From SUG2458 sp051872335 (GTDB lineage: Bacteria > Bacillota_I > Bacilli_A > RFN20 > CAG-826), in NCBI GenBank assembly GCA_051872335.1, contig JBJEDT010000045.1, positions 77,139 to 141,138 of the forward strand: a DNA stretch of 64,000 nucleotides, written 5' to 3'. The position numbers were made by a program, and so were the translations under genes. The stretch's first letter is position 1; each line of letters begins with the position of its first letter. The notes beneath the pieces were generated by a model. That model searched no databases. It was not told the DNA's origin and saw only the letters and a program-made list of their open reading frames with translations. Shown piece after piece: positions 27,033 through 35,262 of the stretch.

Positions 27033-27152
27033 AAAAAAAATAGACCTTTACTTCTTACGAATAAAGGTCTTGCACATCTAACTTTAGATTGTTATGCCCG
27101 AGATATAATATCTGTGGTGACGAACATAACATTAAGCTACTCCCCTTTAAGG
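27033..27152 (-). promoter_or_regulatory. yybP-ykoY (Mn2+) riboswitch with terminator
   Basis: On the minus strand the leader starts with AAAGGGGAGTAGC (near 27150) and continues with CGTCACCACAG and CGGGC, the conserved core of the yybP-ykoY aptamer. It ends in AGACCTTTA / TAAAGGTCT plus eight Ts (27070-27033), an intrinsic terminator. In this class Mn2+ binding prevents termination, so metal excess should switch the ATPase on. Confidence 0.9.
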
Positions 27153-27326
27153 ACTATATATAGTATATCAAAATTTATCTATAAAAAGAATAGTTTATTA
27201 TATCTTTTTTTTAAAAGTGCCTATCTAAGTTTTTAATAATAAATTATGTTATTTAAGAAAAATTATTTATCGTTATTCAATCTACCATTTATAACTTTAT
27301 TTAAAATAATTAACTGTTAATTACAC
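27153..27326. other. AT-rich spacer, no gene seen
   Basis: Contains the probable promoter of the riboswitch-ATPase transcript. Nothing else is recognisable. Confidence 0.4.
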
Positions 27327-27557
27327 TTATAAATAAATAATTACACTATGATAAAACAAATCAATTTTATGAGTTAAAAAATCGATAATGTTAATATGAG
27401 TTATTCCATTTCTTGACATGTCAATTGTATCGAGACTTAATACATATTTAGGTGATGCATCTTTAATAGGGCAAAATGCATCAAATTCTCTAGCAATTGT
27501 TTCTGCTGTTTCCATTATGTATGCAACTTGAATAAAACATTTTTTCCATTTCTTCAT
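27327..27557 (-). pseudogene. C-terminal relic of a DUF4143-type ATPase
   Basis: 76 codons. CFIQVAYIMETAETIAREFD, then KYVLSLDTIDMSRNGI and INIIDFL match the last part of DUF4143 ATPases (family pattern YIQVAY…EREF…YPKYVLSMDE…GI…NLIDFL). The ATPase domain is missing and the reading begins at an internal Met. Confidence 0.65.
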
Positions 27558-27996
27558 AAAAGGGAAATATTAAATTTAGTAATTTTTCCTATTAATAAAG
27601 TAGAAATTTCCGAAGGCTATATTTTTGAATTTGAACCAGTAATGAATATAGAGCAATTAATGGATACTCAAAATGAATTTATTGTTCTTCCAAATCCTGA
27701 CACATGTTGTATTTTATAATTTCAAATTTTTTTAAAGTTCTTTCAAAAAAAACAATTTTTTTAAGTTTTTGTAAAATATATTAATTGAAAATTTTATTGC
27801 AATAATTATTTTTTCATAATTACTCAATTAAATATATTTGAACAATTAGATACTTTTTTATGACATAAATAATTAATTATAATTTAATTGATCTTGTTAC
27901 TTAGAAAAGAATAACTATGAAAAAGATCACAATGATAGTATAAATTAACAAGCAGGAATTGCTAAAGGTTATTCATTAAAAGATATTGCAAAACTT
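27558..27996. other. Gene graveyard between ATPase relics
   Basis: A 63-codon open stretch (27528-27719, plus) has no ribosome-binding site or family. Near 27955-28010 the plus strand reads GIAKGYSLKDIAKLLFL before a stop, like the repetitive tail of Rpn-type PD-(D/E)xK transposase proteins. The rest is very AT-rich and shows nothing else. Confidence 0.35.
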
Positions 27997-29043
27997 CTAT
28001 TTCTCTAATAATGAACTGATATAATCTATTGAATTTACATTAAAAGGGGAATAATCTATTAATCCATAAATATATTGTTTAATAGCAGATTTATTACCAT
28101 TTTTAGTCCAACTAGTAACACGTGAATCATTTGATAAGAAATCTAATGAATGTTTATTATCCTCTAAAATTTCAATTGGACTTAAATTATGTGTGGTAAA
28201 ACATAATTGTCCAGTTGCATAATCTTTTAAAAACTCTATTAATTTCGAAAAGTAAACATCATGAAGATTTGCATCAAATTCATCAATAAAAACTACACGA
28301 CCATTACTACAAGAAACTAGAGCATTAAAAATTCTTACTAACTTTTTAATTCCTGCACTTTCAAACTCTATATTTACTGCTGAATCACCATAATGAAATA
28401 TCTTATCGCAATAATAAGTATCATTATTGATTTTTTTATCAACTGATATATTATCTAGATTAGGTTTAAAAACTTTAATAAAACTTGTTAATTTTTTAAT
28501 TTTATTTTCATAATTTTCAATATCTTTTTTATCAATTATATCTCGATCCTCAGCAGATAGAGTAAAGATGTCATCAGTTATAACACTACCTAAGATCTTA
28601 CTATCATTATTTTTTAATATGATCAAATTATGTAGTTGATTTCTTTTATTTAGATAATTAAAATTAAGATTCTCTTTTTCGATAGAAACATATAAATTAT
28701 ATCCAAATGTACGTAGAGCACTAATTCCTAATAATAATTGTATAGAATCTTCTTTATCTTCATAATCAAAACATATATTTGTGATTGAATTTTTTTTAAG
28801 AAGATTTAAAGTATTTAAATAAATATGATTCTTCGCTAACTCTTTAGTATCTACTATACCTAAAATCTTTCCATCTTCAATTTCTACAAGAGTTTTAAAA
28901 TTTTCATCCGTTATAGAATAACCTTTTAATCTAGAAATCTTTTCTGAATCAATATAAATATTATCATTTTGATTTTTAATAACTATACTATGTCTAAAAG
29001 TTCCATAATATTCATTATTATCTTTATAATGATAGTTAATAAA
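27997..29043 (-). pseudogene. 5'-truncated AAA ATPase (ABC-like/OLD type)
   Basis: The minus strand is open from 29043 down to 27997 (about 349 codons) but begins right after two in-frame TAA codons with no start. The C-terminal third has FNALVSCSNGRVVFIDEFDANLH (signature plus Walker B) and CFTTHNLSPIE (H-loop), typical of AAA_15/21 ATPases. The Walker A region is lost. An ATG at 28626 would give only the last 209 residues and no ATP-binding loop. It lies directly upstream of the AbiE pair, in opposite orientation. Confidence 0.7.
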
Positions 29044-29090
29044 TGTTTATTAACAACTTAAAAGAAAAATAGCATTATATAATTGATTTT

Positions 29091-29122
29091 TTGTCCGGAA
29101 AATGATATATTTTTAAGGACAA
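29091..29122 (+). promoter_or_regulatory. Inverted repeat before abiEi (operator candidate)
   Basis: TTGTCC (29091-29096) and GGACAA (29117-29122) are mirror half-sites 20 bp apart, just before the ribosome-binding site of the antitoxin gene. AbiEi-type antitoxins are known to repress their own promoter through inverted repeats. Confidence 0.45.
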
Positions 29123-29136
29123 GGAGTGTGATTACT

Positions 29137-29742
29137 ATGACATTATCAAAGCAAATAAAAGATAGAATTAACGCATCTGAATTTGGGAGTGTTTTTATCG
29201 TTTCAGATTTTACAGACATTTCAAATTATGATACTGCTAGAAGAACTTTAGCTAGACTTGAAGAAGATAGAATCATTATTAAAATTCACAGGGGAATATA
29301 TTATAAAGCAATGTACAGCACTCTATTAAATGAACTTATAGCACCAAATATGAATACGGTTGCAGAAGCAATTGCAAGAAATTTTGAGTGGTCAATCACA
29401 CCAACAGGAGAAAATGCTTTAAATTTATTAGGTATTTCTACACAAGTACCAGGTCATTATTCATTCATTTCTTCTGGTCCATATAGAAATTACACTATTG
29501 GAAAAACAGTAATTGAATTTACACATACAAACGATAAAGAAATTAACGGGAAATCTTTTAAAACTAGACTTATTATTCAAGCAATAAAAGCCATAGGTAA
29601 AGATAGGATAAATGAATATATTATAAATTTCAAAAAAATACTTACCACAAACGATAAACTACTCATTTTAAAAGAAAGCCAAAGAACAACATCCTGGATA
29701 TATGCAGCTATAAAAGAGATTGCAAAGGAGGAAGATCGCTAA
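29137..29742 (+). CDS. AbiEi-like antitoxin (DUF6088), type IV TA system
   Basis: 201 residues from the ATG at 29137 (AAGGAG 10 bases upstream; the longer TTG reading from 29083 has no site). An N-terminal winged helix (about 10-60, SEFGSVFIVSDFTDISNYDTARRTLARLEEDRII) with HRGIYYK at its end is the DUF6088/AbiEi pattern. The C-terminal domain has the family's TGENALNLLGI and GPYRNYTIG segments. It would repress its own operon and counter AbiEii. Its TAA is followed directly by the ATG of the toxin gene. Confidence 0.85.
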   Translation: MTLSKQIKDRINASEFGSVFIVSDFTDISNYDTARRTLARLEEDRIIIKIHRGIYYKAMYSTLLNELIAPNMNTVAEAIARNFEWSITPTGENALNLLGISTQVPGHYSFISSGPYRNYTIGKTVIEFTHTNDKEINGKSFKTRLIIQAIKAIGKDRINEYIINFKKILTTNDKLLILKESQRTTSWIYAAIKEIAKEEDR

Positions 29743-30748
29743 ATGTATAAAATAGCAACAAACAAAGAACGTGAAGCATTATTCATTAATACGGCTTCAA
29801 AAATGGGTATTGATTCTGCAATTGTAGAAAAAGACTTTTGGGTTTGCTTAACACTTGATTATCTTTTTCATCATTCACAATGGAAATCATCTTTTGCATT
29901 CAAAGGAGGAACAAGTCTAAGTAAAGTCTACAATTTAATTGAACGATTTTCTGAAGACATAGATTTAATTTTAGACTGGCGCGTAATCGGATATAGCGAA
30001 AACGAACCCTGGGAGAAAAGATCAAATACAAAACAACAAAAATTTATAGAGGATTCTAGAAAGAGACTATTTAAATATCTTGCCGATGAATTTCTACCTG
30101 GTTTCAAATCTGATATGGAGAAATTATTAAACCAGGAATTACATATTTTCATTAATGAAGATGATCCTGGGACAATTAACTTTGAGTATCCTAGTTTTTT
30201 TTAATAACGAATCTATCTTACGAGTTATACGCTTAGAAATTGGTGCACTATCAGCATGGTCACCAACACAAAAAGCATCTATTGAACCATACGTTGCAGA
30301 ATATTATCCAATGTTATTCGAGAAAAAAGAAACAGAAATTATTACAACAACTGCTGAAAGAACATTTTGGGAAAAAGCTACCATTCTCCATCAAGAAGCA
30401 CTAAGGCCAAAAGACTCTATAATTCCTGCAAGATACTCTCGTCATTATTATGATATGTATTGCCTGGCAAAATCACAAGTTAAAGAGCTTGCGTTAAGTC
30501 AACCAGATTTACTTATCCAGGTAGCTGAATTTAAACAAAAATTTTATCCTCGGGGATGGGCAAAATACGAACTTGCAAAAGTTGGTTCTTTAAAACTTTA
30601 CCCTGCGGAACATAGTATTCAAGAATTAAAAAAAGATTATGCAAAAATGCGTAAAATGATTTATGGGCACTATCCTTCTTTTGATGATATTCTTGATACA
30701 ATCATGAAACTTGAGAAAGAAATTAACTCTCTCTTAATTTCTATATAA
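29743..30748 (+). pseudogene. AbiEii-type nucleotidyltransferase toxin, frameshifted in a T8 tract
   Basis: GGAGG precedes the ATG at 29743. The first frame (to 30204) holds the catalytic region: FKGGTSLSKVYNLIERFSEDIDLIL, the GGTS…SEDID nucleotidyltransferase motif. It stops right after …YPSFF. The rest of the protein (ERTFWEKATILHQEA, ARYSRHYYDMYCL, C-terminus) continues in another frame to 30748. The switch is at a run of eight Ts (30195-30202); removing one T restores one continuous protein of about 334 residues. AbiEii toxins modify tRNA. This may be a true mutation, a sequencing error, slippage at the T tract or phase variation. Confidence 0.8.
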
Positions 30749-30795
30749 CAGTAGTTTTAAAACTATATATTCTCTACTGCGAATTTATTCTATAA

Positions 30796-30840
30796 AAACC
30801 TCACCTTTGAGTTATTAACTCTTTAGTGAGGTTTTCTTTT
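30796..30840 (+). terminator. Intrinsic terminator after abiEii
   Basis: AAACCTCAC and GTGAGGTTTT pair, followed by TCTTTT. An inner GAGTTATTAACTC can also fold. Confidence 0.8.
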
Positions 30841-30938
30841 GATTATATTTACTTTTACTATTTTATATATTTATTTATTCATTAAAGTTCATATTTCATT
30901 TTCTATTTTTAAAGTAAAATTCTATCTTCATTATGTAA

Positions 30939-33900
30939 TTATCTATTATTAATAGCATCAATTGGTTGCTTACGAGCAATCCTATATACTGGAAGTGCTG
31001 AAGCAAGTAAAGCAACTAATAATGAAATTAATGCAATTAAAATAATTTGACGAGGGCCAAATAGTAATAACGTTATATTAAATCCAGCTTCTAATCGTAA
31101 ACTCTTATTTATAAAGTAAGCTACGACACCAGTTGAAATAGCAGATAATATAAAATTAATAAAAGCAATAACTACACTCTCATTAAAGAAAATACTAAAT
31201 ACATCTTTCTTACGGGCACCAATTGCACGAAGAATACCAATTTCTCTTTTCTTATATGTAATTGAAACACTGATAAAGTTAGCAAGCATTAAACCTGCGA
31301 AAACTGAGAAGAAAATACCTACATATAAGAATATTGAGGAAGTCTCTTCAATAAATTCATTAATAAAATCAATCGAACTCATGACCGAATTACGTATTTG
31401 AAACTTAAAGAATAATTCATTATTTTCTTCATCTTGATAATAGTTTTTAATTAATTTTTTTAATTCTTCTGTCGATGTAGGCATCGTACTAATAGCTTTA
31501 GCATATACACCATCTCCATATTTAGCTAAGAAAGTTGAAGATCCAATTAGGGTATAATTATATTCCCAATATTTAAAACTATCATCGAATGAATGCATAT
31601 ACAAACCAACAATCTTATAATCATCATTTCGAATAGCTAACATATCATCATTACTATAAGGTGGGTATTCAGCTGATGTAATATAATATTTATCAAAATT
31701 ATTAATTAACCATTGTCTAAATGTAGAATCACTTAATAAAGCTTTACCATTATTACTATTAAGTTTAGAATAATATTCATCAAATTGAATATATTCATCA
31801 CTAGTATAGAAAGAAATATCTTCTGATGATTTATAAATGTAATAATTATATAAAGACTCCATAGCAACTTTAAAATCAATAACAAATTCATCATCATTTA
31901 ATGAAGTCTTTGAAGATGTATATCCATTTAAAAAAGCAACATCTGCAGGATTATATTCAGTGGTATTTGTAAAATAAAGTCTTCTAATACCATCATTCAT
32001 GTGAAGACCATCATAGTTATAATCTTTTGCTATTAAGAAAAATGCATCATCAGTATTACTTAACTTCATTATTGGATTAATATGAGCATCAACAAAACCT
32101 GGTGCAACAAACGTTACTGAATGTAAACTATAATCAATGAGTTCACTAAAAGCTTGCATCTCTGAATAGTCACTACTACTTAATGAACCTATAGTTTTAT
32201 TAATGGACTTTTCTTTCTTCTCTTGATATTTACTATCATCTAATTTAGTATCAACTACACCAACAATTTTATAATATTCTGTTTCACTTACTTCATAATT
32301 ATAATAAGCAAGTGTTGCTCCTATTACATCATGATAAGAAGAAATATTTTTGGCTTCTAATAGAGTATATTCATTAAAGACAACTTTAATTTCATTTAGG
32401 TTATCTAATCCTACTACACTATTCCATTCCAAGTTGTTTTCAGTTAACATATATAAATCTTCTTTAGTTATGTCATCTTGAGATACATATTTTGTTACAT
32501 AGAAAGGACCTTTAGCTAAAAAATCTTCTTTAGTTAATACAGTATTAAATTCTTCACTAAATAAATTAATATGTTCTAATTCAGTAGATGTAACTTCTCC
32601 ATCATTATTAGAATCCTCATATTTATAAACATAACTACATATATCTGAAAGAGTTAATACTTCTCCTTCTTGCTTAATACCACAGTAATCAAATAATTCA
32701 TATATATATTTTGTTATAGCAATTTCTTTATTATTAGTAGGTAATCTTCCTTCAATTATTTCACAATCAAATGTTTTTAAATCCTCATTAGTCATTTCAA
32801 CAAATCCAGTTGAATAACCACTAAAATAACTATTATTGTAAGTACCTATAATAATGGCATCCTTTTCAAATAACTGGGTTTCTAATGAAAAATTATTTCC
32901 TCCTGGAGTGTAAATAGGTTTAACATTTAAACCAGTCTTTTCCTTTAATAATTCAATATGTGCATTACTCATATTTGCACTATTATAATAATAACTGTCT
33001 ACTCTATTACCATCTACATCATAATAGTAACTAATTTGTTGTTTTTCTCCACTAAAACACAATGATTTAAAATCACTATCAATAAAAGACTGAACTGTCG
33101 CATCTTCTTTATTATAACTAGCAAATGTATCAGCTAATCCAAACATAGTAAAAGAAACAAGAGATAATAAAATAGTCATAAATAATCTAAATGGTTTATT
33201 CTTTAGACCACTAGCACCCATTTTAAAAGAATCACGTAAACGTAATTTAGATTTAATAAATTTTAATTCATTTTTATCATATGAAATATCTTTGTGATCT
33301 GAGGAAGTAGTTTCAGTGAAAATTTCTGTTTTTCCTTCTTCAGAAATATTTGACAATTGTTTAAATTTATCATTATTTTCTTTGTCACAAGAAATAATTT
33401 TTTCTCCTGTAGATTTATTTAAAATCTTAACAATTTGTTCAACTTCATCATTTGTAACCATATGGTTAGGAGCAATACGAATTATATTATCACCGATTAA
33501 ATCAATGTTATTAGCAACACTTTTTGGTTCTACATAACGTTTAGTATCATCACCAATAACAACACCATCTTTCATCTCGATAATTCGATCTGCATATTGT
33601 TCAGCGTATTCTCTATCATGAGAAACAATAATAACTAATTTATCTTTAGAAAGTTTTTTTAATGTGTCGAAAACTTGAGCTCCAGTTGCTGAATCTAATG
33701 CACCTGTTGGTTCATCAGCAATAATGATTTCTGGATCTTTAATTAATGCTCGAGCAATAGCAACACGTTGCTTTTGACCTCCAGATAATTCAGTCGTTTT
33801 ACGATTACCTTGAGCACTTAAATCAACCATATCTAAAAGTTCTTGAACTTTTGCTGGTGTTGCTTTTTTACCTTGTAACTCTAAAGCTAAAGCAATATTC

Positions 33901-34208
33901 TTAGCAATATTAAATTCGCTTAAAATATTATATTCTTGGAAAATGAAACCAACAAATGTATTTCTATAACTATCAAAGTCACTTCCAGAAAATTCTTTTG
34001 AAGATTTACCTTTAATGATGATTTCTCCAGAATCAAATTTATCTAATCCACCGATTACATTAAGTAAAGTAGATTTACCACAACCAGATTTACCTAAAAT
34101 GAATACCATTCCTTTTTCTTCAAACTTAATAGATATATTATTAAGAGCATGAACAGGTTTACCATTTTTAGGTTTATATGTCTTATCTATATTTCTTAAC
34201 TCTAACAT
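30939..34208 (-). CDS. ABC transporter, ATPase fused to FtsX-like permease
   Basis: 1,089 residues. N-terminal ATPase (about 1-225): Walker A GKSGCGKST, Q-loop, signature LSGGQKQRVAIARAL, Walker B IIADEPTGALDS, and H-loop SHD. A linker (about 226-345) leads to a first membrane helix, a large extracellular domain (about 370-960), and three C-terminal helices in an FtsX/MacB permease fold (IGILRAIGARKKDVFSIFF). One chain therefore carries both functions. This type exports peptides or lipoproteins, or handles antimicrobial peptides by mechanotransmission. Substrate unknown; no two-component system is adjacent. Confidence 0.92.
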   Translation of the reverse strand: MLELRNIDKTYKPKNGKPVHALNNISIKFEEKGMVFILGKSGCGKSTLLNVIGGLDKFDSGEIIIKGKSSKEFSGSDFDSYRNTFVGFIFQEYNILSEFNIAKNIALALELQGKKATPAKVQELLDMVDLSAQGNRKTTELSGGQKQRVAIARALIKDPEIIIADEPTGALDSATGAQVFDTLKKLSKDKLVIIVSHDREYAEQYADRIIEMKDGVVIGDDTKRYVEPKSVANNIDLIGDNIIRIAPNHMVTNDEVEQIVKILNKSTGEKIISCDKENNDKFKQLSNISEEGKTEIFTETTSSDHKDISYDKNELKFIKSKLRLRDSFKMGASGLKNKPFRLFMTILLSLVSFTMFGLADTFASYNKEDATVQSFIDSDFKSLCFSGEKQQISYYYDVDGNRVDSYYYNSANMSNAHIELLKEKTGLNVKPIYTPGGNNFSLETQLFEKDAIIIGTYNNSYFSGYSTGFVEMTNEDLKTFDCEIIEGRLPTNNKEIAITKYIYELFDYCGIKQEGEVLTLSDICSYVYKYEDSNNDGEVTSTELEHINLFSEEFNTVLTKEDFLAKGPFYVTKYVSQDDITKEDLYMLTENNLEWNSVVGLDNLNEIKVVFNEYTLLEAKNISSYHDVIGATLAYYNYEVSETEYYKIVGVVDTKLDDSKYQEKKEKSINKTIGSLSSSDYSEMQAFSELIDYSLHSVTFVAPGFVDAHINPIMKLSNTDDAFFLIAKDYNYDGLHMNDGIRRLYFTNTTEYNPADVAFLNGYTSSKTSLNDDEFVIDFKVAMESLYNYYIYKSSEDISFYTSDEYIQFDEYYSKLNSNNGKALLSDSTFRQWLINNFDKYYITSAEYPPYSNDDMLAIRNDDYKIVGLYMHSFDDSFKYWEYNYTLIGSSTFLAKYGDGVYAKAISTMPTSTEELKKLIKNYYQDEENNELFFKFQIRNSVMSSIDFINEFIEETSSIFLYVGIFFSVFAGLMLANFISVSITYKKREIGILRAIGARKKDVFSIFFNESVVIAFINFILSAISTGVVAYFINKSLRLEAGFNITLLLFGPRQIILIALISLLVALLASALPVYRIARKQPIDAINNR

Positions 34209-34270
34209 AATTAGCCCTCTAGTCTTTCTTTATTAATTATCGTTATTCTAACACATATATATACTAAAAA

Positions 34271-34298
34271 GTAGTGCCATTATTGGCACTACATTTCC
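34271..34298 (-). terminator. Intrinsic terminator
   Basis: GTAGTGCC and GGCACTAC pair, with Ts on the minus strand. It lies between the ABC gene start and the lipoprotein gene's upstream side, and so follows the 34311-34778 gene. Confidence 0.75.
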
Positions 34299-34310
34299 AT
34301 ATTATATACT

Positions 34311-34778
34311 TTAATTTTTTATTATTGTAATATTCATCTTAGCTGATTCACCAGCTATTCTAAAATGAATTTTACCAATTACAGAATTAACTAAAATAGT
34401 TCCGTTATAAGGGAAACCTATAGTTTGAATTCTTTTACCATCTTGATATATAAAGAAATCTCCATTACCAGACTCTATTAAAGAAGTAACAGTAAAACTA
34501 GTTGCTTCATTAATAGTATAAGAAGTAATATCACTGACTCCAGAAAAGATATTACACTTAAATGTTGTTTTATTATTCTTTGTAGTAGTAGAAGACATAT
34601 TAAATAATGAATGTGTATGTTTATCTAATAAATCTTCTTCAGTTAAACTACATAATGATGTATCTTCTTCTCCATTAGTATCTTCTATATGACTTAAATT
34701 ATTAAAACCACATGAAGCTAATGTAAATATTGATAATAAATAAATTAATGTTTTATTAAAGTTTTTCATATTTTTCAC
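34311..34778 (-). CDS. Small lipoprotein, unknown
   Basis: 155 residues. The signal peptide ends in a lipobox (LASC, Cys at about 23). The remainder is Thr/Ser/Asn-rich and predicted beta, with no motif I recognise (GNGDFFIYQDGKRIQTI near residue 105). The size and end resemble the C-terminal accessory domain of the pectate lyase at 3.4 kb (similar …SFTVTSLIESGNGDF… style), but this is a weak resemblance. Confidence 0.65.
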   Translation of the reverse strand: MKNMKNFNKTLIYLLSIFTLASCGFNNLSHIEDTNGEEDTSLCSLTEEDLLDKHTHSLFNMSSTTTKNNKTTFKCNIFSGVSDITSYTINEATSFTVTSLIESGNGDFFIYQDGKRIQTIGFPYNGTILVNSVIGKIHFRIAGESAKMNITIIKN

Positions 34779-34856
34779 CTCGTTAATAATGATAATACTT
34801 TTTGTATTAGATTTAAGTAATATTTTATTTATCTACTTTAATGATCGTTTTTATAT

Positions 34857-35261
34857 TTATCTTATTAAAAGTTTAATTAGTTCTTTATCAGCAGGAGCAA
34901 AATCTAGATTAATTAAATCTTCGTTTGTAGCCCATTTTTTATTAATGTGTTCAGATAAAATAAGATTACCTTCTACTAATTTACATTTATAAGCATATAG
35001 TGTTATTGAAAAATCCTCATAAGGGGCTAGATTTGTATATTCATAACTAAAAGCGCCTAGGTATTCAAGTGGTTCAACCAATGAATCTAACTCTTCTTTA
35101 ATTTCTCTAATGATAGTATCCTCATGGGTTTCATTACTCTCTACTTTTCCTCCTGGAAATTCCCACTTACCTTCAAGGGCTCTACCAGGTCCTCTTTGAG
35201 TACAAAATATTTTATTTTCACTGTCATAAATAACCGCACATACAACTTCATAATGTTTCAT
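34857..35261 (-). CDS. Nudix hydrolase, MutT-like (8-oxo-dGTP diphosphatase type)
   Basis: 134 residues. The start VVCAVIYDSENKIFCTQRGPGRALEGKWEFPGGK and the Nudix box GGKVESNETHEDTIIREIKEEL match MutT/CTP-pyrophosphohydrolase proteins of about 130 residues. One base separates its ATG from the TAG of the helicase gene, so they are co-translated. Pairing of a MutT-like protein with a PLD/DUF3427 helicase suggests a joint role in nucleic-acid or nucleotide defence; this is inference. Confidence 0.88.
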   Translation of the reverse strand: MKHYEVVCAVIYDSENKIFCTQRGPGRALEGKWEFPGGKVESNETHEDTIIREIKEELDSLVEPLEYLGAFSYEYTNLAPYEDFSITLYAYKCKLVEGNLILSEHINKKWATNEDLINLDFAPADKELIKLLIR

Positions 35262-35262
35262 A

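Noticed and set aside
27528..27719. 63-codon plus-strand ORF as a gene
   Set aside because: No ribosome-binding site, overlaps a relic on the other strand, no known family.
20254..30775. TAGTTTTAAAACTA-type dyads as a defined regulon
   Set aside because: Short AT-only palindromes are expected by chance in such AT-rich DNA; three sites are too few.
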